Assembly: GCF_910596095.1 (NCBI RefSeq)
Contig: NC_056540.1
Span: 19,184,501-19,248,500 of the forward strand
Direction of reading: 5' to 3'
DNA: 64,000 bases
Origin: Thunnus maccoyii
Taxonomy: Eukaryota > Chordata > Actinopteri > Scombriformes > Scombridae
Position numbers and translations under genes: made by a program. Below, piece after piece: positions 37,940 to 49,280 of this stretch. Positions within the stretch are counted from its first letter, which is position 1. Each line of letters starts with the position of its first letter. The notes beneath the pieces were generated by a model, which saw only the letters and a program-made list of their open reading frames with translations, made no database searches and was not told the DNA's origin.

Positions 37940-38032
37940 CCGGTAGCTGACGGCTGAGCTTTGGTCTTTTCGGCGTCTCTGCTGGCGTCTCTAGTATTTA
38001 AACGAATTGTAGACGTGAGAGTGAAAGCCAAG
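37940..38032 (+). other. Probable non-coding first exon of the PLAAT-family gene
   Basis: A good splice donor follows GAAAGCCAAG at 38032 (GTAAGAAG). The next acceptor is CCAGCAG at about 38878, just before the exon holding the start codon. The 5' end is inferred from position only. Confidence 0.45.
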
Positions 38033-38927
38033 GTAAGAAGAAGAACCATTGAACTATTTACAGACACAAACTGTCATGTCAGCTGAGATGTTTTCGTGAT
38101 GCTACAGTGTTGTTGTTTTTTAAGCTGATGTAATGTCGGCTATACTAAAGGCATTTGCGGCATTTGCATGATGTAAACACGGAGCAGTTGAAGCTAATAA
38201 GTAGCCTGCTTCGACTACCCTAATGGTTTTGTTTTTTTTTTTGCTTGTAGTGGCTGATTTTCGCTAAAACTCTAACATTGGGAATTTATCTCGTAGTGAA
38301 CCAAATGTTCACCTTCATTTTGGAGGAATATAATGTCCCACCATGTATAAAATATTAAATTATGTGAAATTGTTTGTTATAGTTAGCTGACGTCAAGGCA
38401 CGTACACGCACATCCTTCCATTGTTTCGAGATGAAGGGTAATTAGTTACATTTGAAGTACGGCATTAACGCATGCATAAGAAAAGTATATTCTTTCTGTG
38501 CCTTTTTAAATGGTTTTGAGCTTATAAATAAATGACAAACACATTGATACCTTTTTTAAAGAAGAAGAAAAGTGAAAATAATTTTCTGTCGCCCAGTCAC
38601 GTTTATTTTTATTTTTATTTTTTTTTAAGAAGGGACAATGCAAATTAATTAACATGAACACTGAGTCAAACATATAAATGTGCCAGATTTAGGCGACAGA
38701 AAACATTTGCATTTGCAGTTCCTGGCAAGTTGATAGCAAACAAAAAACAATGGAGAGATGAACATAGAGATAAACAACCTCCAAAGCAAGGGTTATTTAT
38801 ATTTAGAAATAAGCCTGGTTGAAATGTGTCACATGTTTTGTGTCAGTATTAAGTCTATAAAATGATTTGTTCCAGCAGGTGCTGAAAGTGAAACAAGTAC
38901 GAGTTTACAGACGAAAGAAACGCTGAC

Positions 38928-41900
38928 ATGGCCCCAACGCTGGTAATAAAATTATCTCTAGATCAGAGTATATGATAACACGTGGTTCTGGTTTTTCTTG
39001 TGCTGATATGGTGTTCTATTATAGCCCTTATGAGTCATTCATTTTAATAGCATGAGACCAACGAACTATGTCATTAAATAGTTAAATCTTTCTTTTTTTT
39101 AACCCAGATTGTGTCAGAGAGTTCAGTCAGGTCAAAGTTAGGTCAAGTTGTTGCCAAACACTGTCTGTTGCAAAGTGAAGCATTTTTTTTTCTGTGTCTT
39201 CTGATCCAAGTATGATGTGAAGCCGGAGCCTGGGGACTTGATTGAAGTGTTCCGTGGTACCTATCAACACTGGGCTCTGTACATTGGAGATGGCTTCGTT
39301 GTTCACTTGGCACCACCCTGTGAGTCCCCCCCCCCCCCCCCCCCCCCCCGACACACAGCTGTCTGAACTGCTGCACCCAAATACTGACCAGCCCCAGTCT
39401 GGAGCACAAAGCACCCTTATCTGCTAGCACACATTCAGTGTGATGGGTAGTTTTTCCATCCAGAATACCAACTTAGATGATGTGTTTGGTTAAACTGATC
39501 CATGACTCATAAACCGTTAATAAAAAAAACAATATCTGGTGCATAAGTCCTGTACAAATTATCTCTGTTTCTCTCTCTTTCATCACACATTTGTCCTTAG
39601 CTGAGGTCCCGAATGCAGGCGCCAACAGTATGATGTCTGTCCTAACTGAGAAGGCCGTGGTGAAGAAAGAGGGGCTGTGGGACGTGGTGGGAACCGACAA
39701 GTGGGAAGTCAACAACAGTCTGGACAAGAAATACCAGCCCCGCGAAGTTCACATCATTGTTAGGGACGCTCGTATGCTGGTGGGCCGTGAGCTGTCGTAC
39801 TGCGTCATCAGAGGAAACTGTGAGCACTTTGTCAACGAGCTGCGCTACGGCAAGGCCGAGTCCCGGCAGGTAGGTAGACACGGATTAACAAAGAACTTTA
39901 TTAGGAACACCTGTGTAGTCTAAAGCCTCTTTCACACATAGTTCCTGTGAAATTACTGGGATAATCTTTCAGGCACCGCTATGATTTTCACTATTCACAC
40001 ATGCAGCTACATTCAGGAACATTTCCGTCTTGCGCCTTTTCACACATGCCATCGCAATGATGGAATAGATTGGCAAGGGACAGTCCAGAAGATGGCTGTA
40101 ATGCAACACTTATGGATGCCAACCGTCATAAAACTCAACAGAAGAAAAGAGCGAAAACCACATAACTCAGATCAAACTTTCAAAGTCGGCAGTCCTGATC
40201 AAATATGAATCAAAATTATGTTACTGCAATGCCTGTTTCTCACCTCTAATGTTTTCAGAAACATATTTTTGTGTACTGTTTAGCCGTAATATGAGAAAGT
40301 TTGTGATGTAGCAGCCATGTTGGAAACAAACAAGCCAAAACTAAGCACCACGGGACTCACAGTACGTCACCCACATGTCAAGTCTTGTGATTAGTTCGCT
40401 CGCTTCACATGACAGCGTCTTTTGTCAGATGGACGTAACTATTTACCTGCTTGTCCCTGCAATGTTACTGCTTTCATTTGCAACACAGATGTACCAACAT
40501 TTTCCCTGAAATGTTACTTGGTCTTGAGATGGGAAACTGGCGCTACAGATTTCCCTGAATATCCATCTCTGCTCCCATTCACACATGACCCCATGCAGGA
40601 AATGTTCCTGAACATTTCAGGGATATACTGCATGTGTGAAAGGGGTTTAATGCAATCCAACACAACAGCTCTGCCATAAATTCTACTTTTATGAAGCTTA
40701 TATAAAAGTGTTCGTAATATTTTGTCCAACCCATTGATATACATGAGGGGGGCTAAATATTAGGAACGCTTTTCAATATAATACACTCCAGTACACCTGC
40801 ACACACTACAACCTCAATAATAAATACAAAGCAGAATTATCACCTTTCTGACAACGTCAACAAAAACTGAAAATTTATAAGCTTCATAAAAGTAGAATTT
40901 ATGGCAGAGCTGTTGTATTGGATCGCATTAGATTGCACAAGTGTTCCTAATAAAGTGCTGTGTGAGTGTAGACAGAGTACTTTATTGATCCCAAAGGGAA
41001 ATTACAGTGTTACAGCAGCCACTTAAATTACATATACAATACACATTAAATTAACTCAAATATAAAAATAATTGAATAAATAAAAATAGGATAGAGATTA
41101 GAGATATAACCATAACTAGAATATGCTAGTTGTTGAATATACACTGTTCGTCGATATTAATATGCTGTAATACACATTATACACATTAATGCAAGTCAAG
41201 TGGGTAAAAGTGGAAACATGTTGATCTTTTACCAACAGCATTCAAAAAAATTTTTTACTGGAAAGAATTGAAAAACAGAAAAAGCTGCTAAACGAATGTC
41301 ACAATGTCATCACAGCATTAACAGAAACAATATGAAGGAGAATAATTCCCAAATAGAAATGTAGCAACTTGGGACAATAAAAGAGGGGACAGGAAGTTTA
41401 TGAGGGACCAGACCATCAAAAGCAGAATCTGTCTTTTGAGTATAAAACACTAACTGTCTATGTGTTTGCAAGGTGGCTGTTTTCATCTTTGACAGAGCCA
41501 CGACAAAACTATTAAAGGGGACATATTCTGCACATCTCCAGGTTTTTTTTTTTTTTTAATCTGGGGCTCTACTGGAATATCTTTGCATGATTTACAGTTA
41601 AAACTCTGTCATAACTCGTCTCCAAGGCCATGACAAATGTGGGAATGGACACAACGGATGGCAGTAAATTAAAGATATTTATTATAATAAAGCAAACGAC
41701 TGAAGAAATAATTGCAAATATGGAGTGTGTCAGTCAGTAACATCAGTAATGTAGGTGTGAATGTGTGAACAATGAAGTGTAAGGTGTAGTGGAGTAAAAA
41801 CAAAACTAGAATCAAATGAAAAACAAAAGCCTGTGGCTGCTGGTTGGGATGAGTCAAGGTGAGAGAGAGAGCTCAAACAATGCTGGGAGTTGGCCTTTTA

Positions 41901-42979
41901 TGCTATGGCGGCATTAGGCTCAGGTGCTCCACACCCACATTCTCCCAGATACCTTTATAGACACAAGAATATAACAATAACTCATTACCACACCAGTATC
42001 AATACACTTTCGGTAGGTTAGAGCCGTCACAACTCCTTATTTATCTTATACTGACCCTCTACGCAGCTCCTCAGTTCAGCCTCTGTCTGAAACAGGCCGT
42101 TTTAGCTCCTGTGTCTTTAAGCCCACTCTGTTCTGATTGGCCAGCTCAGGGGGCCACATAAACAAACTAAAGTAGTAAGAGTTCACTACCTTTTCTCGTT
42201 CTTGACTCGAAATATAAACTTCTCAAATACATTGAACATGTTTGAGCGGAATCCGATCCGAAATATGAGAGCAGACAACGCAAACAACTCATGGAAAAAC
42301 CTTAGCAACAACCTTGGCAACAAAGGCTACATGGACATTTATGGGCATGCATGACAAGTCGACGTCACCACATGGTAGAAAAAAATAGTCATAAACGAAG
42401 CGTTCAGAGCAGGTTGAAGCCCTGGCTTTGACCTCCACATATTTTAACATCAAGTTTAGGAGCTGTGACCATGTTTAACGTAGATATCCGACATCATAAC
42501 AGTATATAAATCACAGGAAACCGCTAAAAGTATAATTTGTCCCCTTTAAGTTAAATGTCACTTAAAACTGATTATAATAGTGACTTGTTTTCATGCTGGG
42601 GAAGTTATAAAAAGAATATAAAAACCTATCAAATCACTCCTGCAATATAATTCACATTTCTGCTGTCTGCCTGTTATAAGAAAAAGAAAAAAACGGAATG
42701 GTACAAATTTCTAAAAATAAGCTCAAAATGTTTTATGAAGTTAGTGTCATATTTGCCAGAGATGAGGATGATTTTAAGGGGGTTTTGAATGTGAAGAAGA
42801 CTCATGACACTCCCTGTTTTCTAATTGTTTTTTCTAACTGTGATCTCCCTCTGCAGGTGCGTAAGGCAGGAGAAACGGTCATGGCCGCAGGTTTGGCTGC
42901 AATGGTGGGTATTGGCATCGTGGCTCTAGCAGGCACTCTGTTTGGAAGCAGCAAAAAAGAAAAAGAGGACACACAGTGA
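38928..42979 (+). CDS. plaat3: Phospholipase A and acyltransferase (PLAAT/HRASLS family), PLAAT3-like
   Basis: Four coding exons, 38928-38942, 39211-39319, 39601-39869 and 42857-42979, join in phase to about 171 aa. The protein starts [19 protein letters not shown]. It contains the LRAT/NlpC-P60 catalytic triad: His25 in [11 protein letters not shown], His37 in VVHLAPP, and Cys115 in [14 protein letters not shown] hydrophobic C-terminal anchor (about residues 139-160, [15 protein letters not shown]) ends in a charged [10 protein letters not shown] tail. Family knowledge: these thiol enzymes release fatty acids from phospholipids and transfer them to lipids such as phosphatidylethanolamine; PLAAT3 acts on organelle membranes and is involved in lens organelle loss. 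Resemblance to mammalian PLAAT3 is strong ([22 protein letters not shown]-terminal anchor), but one-to-one orthology with PLAAT2-5 cannot be settled by eye. The 15-bp first coding exon and its CCAAG acceptor are the least certain part. Confidence 0.93.
39326..39349. repeat. Poly-C run in PLAAT intron
   Basis: Twenty-four consecutive C directly after the splice donor of exon 39211-39319 (GTGAGTC). Such a run is G-quadruplex prone on the minus strand. Confidence 0.95.
39896..40955. mobile_element. hAT-like MITE (outer element of a nested pair)
   Basis: The ends are inverted: CTTTATTAGGAACAC at 39896-39910 and GTGTTCCTAATAAAG at 40941-40955. The inner arms also pair: ACAGCTCTGCCATAAATTCT at about 40667 with AGAATTTATGGCAGAGCTGT at about 40892. 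The left arm is interrupted by another element at 39924-40645. The family resembles a common teleost repeat; clear target-site duplication was not found. Confidence 0.8.
39924..40645. mobile_element. MITE nested inside the 39896-40955 element
   Basis: The left end AGCCTCTTTCACACATAGTT and the right end ACTGCATGTGTGAAAGGGG are inverted. Removing it restores the left arm of the outer element (..GTC TAA / TAATGCAATCC). The flanks TCTAA and TTTAA suggest a short target duplication. Internal sequence includes paired TTCAGGAACATTT / GTTCCTGAACATTTCAGGG text. No transposase. Confidence 0.75.
40970..41110 (+). mobile_element. LINE 3'-tail-like fragment
   Basis: AGAGTACTTTATTGATCCCA, then AAGGGAAATTACAGTGTTAC and AGCAGCC, is a familiar teleost retrotransposon tail. 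No coding content. It abuts the hAT-like MITE in the last PLAAT intron. Confidence 0.55.
41512..42549. mobile_element. TTAA-flanked MITE with AGGGGACA ends
   Basis: TTAA at 41512 is followed by AGGGGACATATTCTGC; at the right, AATTTGTCCCCT is followed by TTAA at 42546-42549. The ends are inverted and the TTAA duplication points to a piggyBac- or Kolobok-type insertion. The middle (about 41636-42030) looks unlike the rest and may be a second insertion; its own boundaries were not resolved. No transposase. Confidence 0.75.
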
Positions 42980-43275
42980 TCGACATCCGGGTCACCTGTT
43001 CAGAAGCTTGATTAACTGATCACCAGCAAAGCCTAACTAATACAGTACTGATCATAATCATCTGTGATTTATGAGTGATGTGGTTCACTTTAACTATGTC
43101 TAGACAACTTTATCCCTCATGCCGTCTTTAGTTTGAATGACAATGCAATACTGGTTGGTTTGGGATCAAGGCCCAATGTTTTTCAGACTTTTTAAAATTT
43201 CTACAGATAGCACATGTAAGCACTACCAACAATATTTCCACTAATGAAGGTGCCAAAATAAAATATGTTTGAATG
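42980..43275 (+). other. PLAAT 3' untranslated region with AATAAA
   Basis: Non-coding sequence after the stop codon at 42977-42979, with AATAAA at 43257-43262, giving a 3' UTR of about 0.3 kb. Further AATAAA copies at 43295-43305 could serve as alternatives. Confidence 0.6.
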
Positions 43276-43307
43276 TTTTAATATGAAGTTTTGGAATAAA
43301 TAAATAA

Positions 43308-43311
<4 letters not shown>

Positions 43312-43381
<70 letters not shown>
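43312..43381. repeat. (TA)n microsatellite
   Basis: About 70 bp of uninterrupted TA dinucleotides shortly after the PLAAT polyadenylation signals. Confidence 0.98.
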
Positions 43382-43383
<2 letters not shown>

Positions 43384-46300
43384 CTCTTTACAGTCATATC
43401 TTTCTCATGACTGTAGATATTTTTTGGATTGTGAAGGAATATGAGGTTCATTATTTTGATTTGTTTGTAAAAGCTTGATAGGATGAAAAATAAATGGATA
43501 CTGATAGTTGCTTGAATTAAATCTACCGAACTCTAAATGGGCATTGTGATTAGCCAATACCTAATAAGCTATACAACAAGAAAATTGATGACACTAAAAA
43601 TAAATAACTATGATGAAAGTTTTGTTACATCCTGCAAAAAAAGACGTACAGTACTGTTCATTGTAAGAATACCTCGATGAACTGAGGGCCCCGAGCGGAA
43701 ACAGGTTTTTTTTAATGAAACATCATCTCTAACGAGTCATTTTAGTGGATTTTTTAACACTATGTCTTCCTCTGACCTTTAATTGTTTGTAATCGTTTTG
43801 AATAAAGGATAATTTCTTGAAATCTTAATGATAGTCGTTCTTTCAGGAGCAGCGTGGTGTCGTAGTTCTGTCGTAGTTCTCCATCTGGTTTTAGTCTTGG
43901 TTTTAGCTGTTTTTTATCTTTTCCTTTGGTTGTTTCTATGAATTTCTGAGCTTTAAATAGTAAAGCAAGATAGTGCCAGTTTTCACCAGGGGTCTCAAAT
44001 TTTTCTCCAAATGGAAACAAGTAAGAAAAAATGTGCTAAAATCACATAAAATTCTACGACTATAGGGCCTTAAATACTTTTAGATTAGATTTGTATTTGC
44101 TTTTTCCAATATATTAAGGAGAACATACTCTTGACCTTTAGATATCTTTTGAAATATTTTTAAAAATTTGAAGTGTTGTTATTGGAAAGTAAATAATCAA
44201 TAATAACCAGCTGTTGTTTTTGCAAGTCTGGTTGCAGGAAACATCTTATTGGGTTGCTTTGTAGGCTCATTATCCAACAGTGAAGGTTTAAAGTTTGAGT
44301 TTGGATCAGATCTTGAATCTTTTAAAGCAGCTTAACGTTTCAATTACATATTAAAAGAAAGTGTAAATGTGAAAGTGTGGTCTGATCCATCTGACTGGAG
44401 CACAACTGTAGCCAGGAGTCCAAAGTCCCCCTGCATAGCCAAAAATGTTTGTAAAATTATTGTATTTTTTAAATGTTTTCTTTATTCATTCATCTGTGCA
44501 ATTGTATTTTCTGTAATTTTTTTTCTTTTAATATTGTAAAGCATCTTAGAGTACTCTGAAAAGTGTTATATAAAGTTAATTATTACATAATGGTCTTTGA
44601 GTAACCTAAATCTCTTGATTTAATTTTTGGTGTTTTGTTGTTGTTGCTAAAAATAAACCAAAATCAGCCATAAAAAACCCACCGTGTGTCATGTGTTTAT
44701 TTATAGAAGGTAAAATCAACATAAAATACCTGCATTCCCAAAAACAAAACCGGCAGTGTCCTAAATTAAGTTATTCCACTTTAACAGCTTACCCAGGAAA
44801 TGGCATCACATCACGTAATATGTAAATACTTCAAAAATAATTATAAAATCCCTCCATAAACACATAATATGTAAATACTTCAAAAACATATTTTAAAAAC
44901 TCACCACAAACATCACAAAATACATACAAAATATAGAAACTAAATAAATGATGTTAACAAAATGTTCTACAAAACACTGATTAAATGCAGATAGAATTTG
45001 CAAACCACTATGTGTAGATTATGTGATTATAACATGTTTCAAATACTTCTGTAGACACATGTTTCTGTTTGTAGAACAAGATTAAAAGTCTTCAGTCATG
45101 GAGGTGGATCTGAGAGGCTGTGATGCCGATTGTGAAGAAAACCAAATTGCAAGATGGATAAAAATTGAGCTCCAAAGTTTGGTTTTGATACTTAGCAGTC
45201 ATGATGAAGTTAATGCAAAAATGTTATTGTTATTCTAAAATGCTCATAATGACAATGTTAACATGCTGATATTCAGGAGGTATAAATTTTCATGTCTGTC
45301 CACTCAGTAGTTGTTGAGATATTTCACCTTGCCATAAGGAAGTGGATTGGAGGGTTGTAGCATGTCTGCCACAGTGTCTTTTTTTATACTAACACTATAT
45401 GTAGTTGGACATTTTCAAGTTCTACACATAGTGGTGATTATGCTCAAACACGTATTAAATGTAATTAAATGTAGACAAAATGTTTTTTAAAAAATTCTCA
45501 AAAACTGATAAATGTAGATAACGTGAATATAAATTTATATGAATATATGCAACAAAACTGTTAAAATGCATCAAATTAAATGTTTTAAATTTAGTGGACA
45601 TGTTTAATTATGTAACACCTAATATTACACTGATTACATGTTAAATAATTGAAAATTATTTTGTGAATATTGAAACTGTATAGTAATAATTAAAAACATG
45701 CAATTTCCAGGCAAGTCACGAAAAAAGACTAAAAATGCCCCTAAAAAAAATCAATTTCAGGCAGAGAGAGAAATAGCAAAAAGTAGAAATCTTCCTCTCT
45801 ACTGGCAGTTATTTCTTAGATGTTTGCAGTTTAAAACTGGTCTTGCTTCTCTTGTTCACTTTTATGCTAGTTCTAGCAATTGTCTATTTTCTTTCCTCTC
45901 CTCAAAATAGAGATTTACTTCTTGAACATTTGTTCAATGTAGCTATAAAGGGGTTGATTACACTTGCAACTCTTTTTAGGTGAAACCACCTAGTCTAGAG
46001 CCAGAATTCACCTTTGACCCATCAGTTTTGAGTAGTAACTGTGCAATAAACTTTGCTCATAGATTCGCTGCAGATACGTTAATGCAAATGAACCATTACC
46101 TGCTCATGCACCAGGGGGTGGTCATGTTTTGGTCTACTGTTGACTGGTTATGATGGACTCCAGAATCTAATGCAAGTGTCAATCTGGGCACTGTTTAGGA
46201 GTCTATAGGCCTCAGTCCAATGAAGTACCGTTCCCACTGGTTTGATGCTATTTAACAGTCCACAAGTACTGCTGTGTGAAGTAACTATGTCTACTACGCT

Positions 46301-47889
46301 ACCTCCTGCCTACCAAAAATGTAGTTGAGAGCCCTGGATGAATCAAGAATCAGAACAAAAAAAGATGAGAAGTTTCTGTCTTTCAATAGTTTTATTTAAC
46401 ACAACAAGCAAACTATAAAATCTCAAAAGAGTATATTTTAATAAGCTAAAAATCTGCTCAAAAGTAAAAAAGAGTAAAAAAGTAAAAAACAAACAAACAA
46501 AAATCCCACAAACAACGGCCAAAAAAACGGACTAAAAAAAACTAACTAAAAACAGACATTTCCTCAGAGTTACATTTCCTTTAATACAGCTGCAGTTGAG
46601 GGAGGTCTTCACTATTCTTGTCCATCTTCTCGGTTTTCTCTCCCTTTTTCTCGTTTGCTGGACAGAATGCACTTTTGACCCCTGCTCTCCCCCAGTACTA
46701 CAGCTCTCCTTACAAAAATATTGTGACCTTGTCTTTTTTCCTACTTGCCCAGGATATTCTGTTATCGTTTTTGTAAAGCATAACAGTTAATCCTCAACAC
46801 TGCATTCATTTTCATCCTGACATAGTACATATAAAATACCAGGTTATTATGACTTGTTAATCACAAAATGGTCAACACTTGAACACATGTAAATTTAAAT
46901 GTGTGCACAAATGTGAATGACACACAACAGGATTGTCATTTAAAGAACAGATCATCAGTATCAGTGCACTTAAATAAAAAAAGGCCCCACATCAAATCTA
47001 ACTGGATCTCTTTCTCTGTCTCCACTGATAGACTTGTGTTTGGCTGTGTGATGATCTTGGCTGTTCTTTTTATTCTGTCCATTCACTTGTCTTGAACACC
47101 TACTGTACATGCATCCAAACTAGACACAAGCTGCTTACAAAACAGGCAATTTTTACAGCATTGCTAAATCTGTACTTAAACCGGGAAAATCTAAATTAAT
47201 CATTTAAATTCTAAATATATCCTCTCCTTTGCCCAAATGCCTTTTGTACTTCCAGTCTAAGATTCATTCATCACAGAAGTCTCTTCCCATGTTGCCCATT
47301 AGAGGGCCTGCTGGGAGCACTGAGCTCTGCAGAAGATTATGATGACAGCTGAGGTCTGTTGGCTGATGAGTAGTTTGGAGATATTTACAGAATAAATGAC
47401 CCATCTATGAATTCTTCTACAACAGTAAATGGGGAATAATAACCTTTGAATCTCTCAGAAGTTGTCCATTACAACAATGCAACTGCCAATAATTATCATT
47501 ATTATCAATCAGTTATACAGGCCTACCAATAAAATGAAAACGAAAATGGCAACACAGCTGGCAGCCATTATTTTAATAAATTATACAACTGTGCTGATAA
47601 TGGCCACTAGGAAAGATGGGCTGCCACTGGACTTATCCTGGCATGTAACTTTATTTCCTGTGGTAGGCACCTTCTCATGCTTGGTACCTTTCACTCTGGG
47701 ACTGCAGGATTCATTTCAAGGACGGTTGATTCCAGTTACATTCTTCTGAAAAAAAAAAAACAAAGAAAGAAGAAGGTTTATTCCTGCAATTACACACTTT
47801 TGTTTTTTTTTTTTTTTGTCTGATTTACATGGTATAAAGATTGATTAAAATTGGACAAATGGTTTGCTGGCAGAATTACAGGACTGTTT
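43382..47889. other. Gene-poor intergenic stretch
   Basis: AT-rich. At 45170-45350 text such as GTTAACATGCTGATATTCAG and GTTGTTGAGATATTTCACCT resembles a decayed, widespread teleost repeat. A-rich tracts occur at 46430-46550. The longest open frames are under 100 codons and show no recognisable domain. I see no gene. Confidence 0.5.
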
Positions 47890-48310
47890 TTAAAACACTG
47901 ACATGAACCTGTTTAAGGAAGCTACAGCTAACATCTATGAGTACACAGGGACTGTAAGTTGCTACATTAACTGGTGCACCTCCATATGTGACCTCTCGAG
48001 AACATCCCTGTGTTTCCAAATCAGAAGTCACGGTTCAACAAATACATTTGTAACAGAATCAAAGAACAGAACAGAACTTCTATATCTGCGGATGAAACAC
48101 AGTACCGGCACATTGCTGATCTACAGAAATCCATCAAAGTAGCAAAATGGGCCTACTCTCAAAAACTGGAAAACTGTTACCTTGGCAACAATACTTGCAG
48201 TATGTGGCAGGGTATACAGGCTGTCACAAACTACAGAGGTAACAGGTCCCCATGCAACAACCAGGACATCACCCTCCCAGACAAACTGAAGGCATTTTAT
48301 GTGCAGTAGC
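47890..48310 (+). pseudogene. Fragment of a LINE ORF2 (region before the reverse transcriptase)
   Basis: Translation in shifting plus-strand frames gives YEYTGTVSCYINWCTSICDL near 47937-47996. This is followed at 48010-48309 by SIKVAKWAYSQKLENCYL, MWQGIQAVTNYRGNRSPC and ITLPDKLKAFYVQ. This order (YISKCIDD-like, SYSQKLE, MWQGLQ..TDYRG, LPDxLNxFY) is typical of teleost L2/jockey-type LINEs just before the reverse transcriptase. The fragment is short and frameshifted. It ends at a stop near 48309. Confidence 0.75.
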
Positions 48311-48943
48311 CCAGGGCTTTTTAGCCCCAGGCTAAAGGCCAATAATTGACATACCTCATTTGACGCGCGTCATTTGATGTTCCTATGGTGCACTACAGGC
48401 ATCAGATTTGAGATGCCAACACCACAGAACCAATACAGATTTTTTCTGTTGTTCTTTGTATTAACTGCTGCATTAGTTGGATATGATGAATGAATGAAAA
48501 GGACAAATGCAGAGGAGGTAAAATAACTAAGAGTGTCTGTTTCCACAGTAAATCATCTGTGAGTGTTTGATGGTTATTTATTTGTACTGTAGAACGTCGA
48601 CTGCTGTGAAATAATCAGAATATAACATTTTATTTCTCTCATTCACCAGCTTTATTCTCACTACTGCTCACTCTCCTTGCTCGACCACCGCCACGCTGTC
48701 TCTCTCTCTCTCACTCACCAGCACTCAGCTGGCTTGGGCTATCTCTCTCGTTCTTGGTTGCAGAGAAAACAGCTTTGGTCGCTGGGTCCTCATTTGATGC
48801 TCCAAGTTCGAAACAAGGTTGGAGTACGGGTGTCAAGGAAGTTTGAGGCAGCTCATAACACTTTTGGTGTGTATTCGGCCATTTAAAACAATAGGTGTGC
48901 GTTCAAAAACGTGTGCATCAGATACTTTCAGTGCATTTGGGCC

Positions 48944-49280
48944 TTAAGAAAGCTTTCACACTGGCACAATCCTGGCACACTCCAAAGTAGGCTGACCCCA
49001 ACTCTAGCCTAGGGCTTGCTGGACCTCTTCTAGAGCAGGATTAGCCCTGAGTTTGCGGGGTTATTCCCTGAAAATCAACTAAACATGGGGCTAAAAGTTC
49101 TCAGTGTGAAACGAGACTGAAGAAAATAGTGGAGCAGTCACACGTCATTCTTGCATGTAAACATTAGTCACATGTTCCAACGGACAGCTAACCCAGAGCT
49201 AGTGGAAAGTGCAGTGTGAATCGTATAGCCTTGGGTTTAGGTTAAACCTGGGTTAACAATCTATGTGTGAAAAGGGGCTA
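48944..49280. mobile_element. MITE-like element with TTTCACAC ends
   Basis: CCTTAAGAAAGCTTTCACAC at the left and CTATGTGTGAAAAGGGGCTA at the right are imperfect inverted repeats. Internal text such as AGCCTAGGGCTTGCTGG and AACCTGGGTTAACA is GC-richer than its surroundings. Its ends are related in style to those of the element at 39924-40645. No coding content. Confidence 0.5.

Noticed and set aside
39591-39923. Reading the third PLAAT exon as a stand-alone gene with an ATG start
   Set aside because: The sequence is continuous in phase with the upstream exon holding the catalytic histidines, and it ends at a good splice donor (GTAGGT).
43760-44020. 86-codon minus-strand frame with a Lys-rich middle
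   Set aside because: It has no recognised domain, no splice context or promoter, and sits in low-complexity AT-rich DNA downstream of the (TA)n tract.
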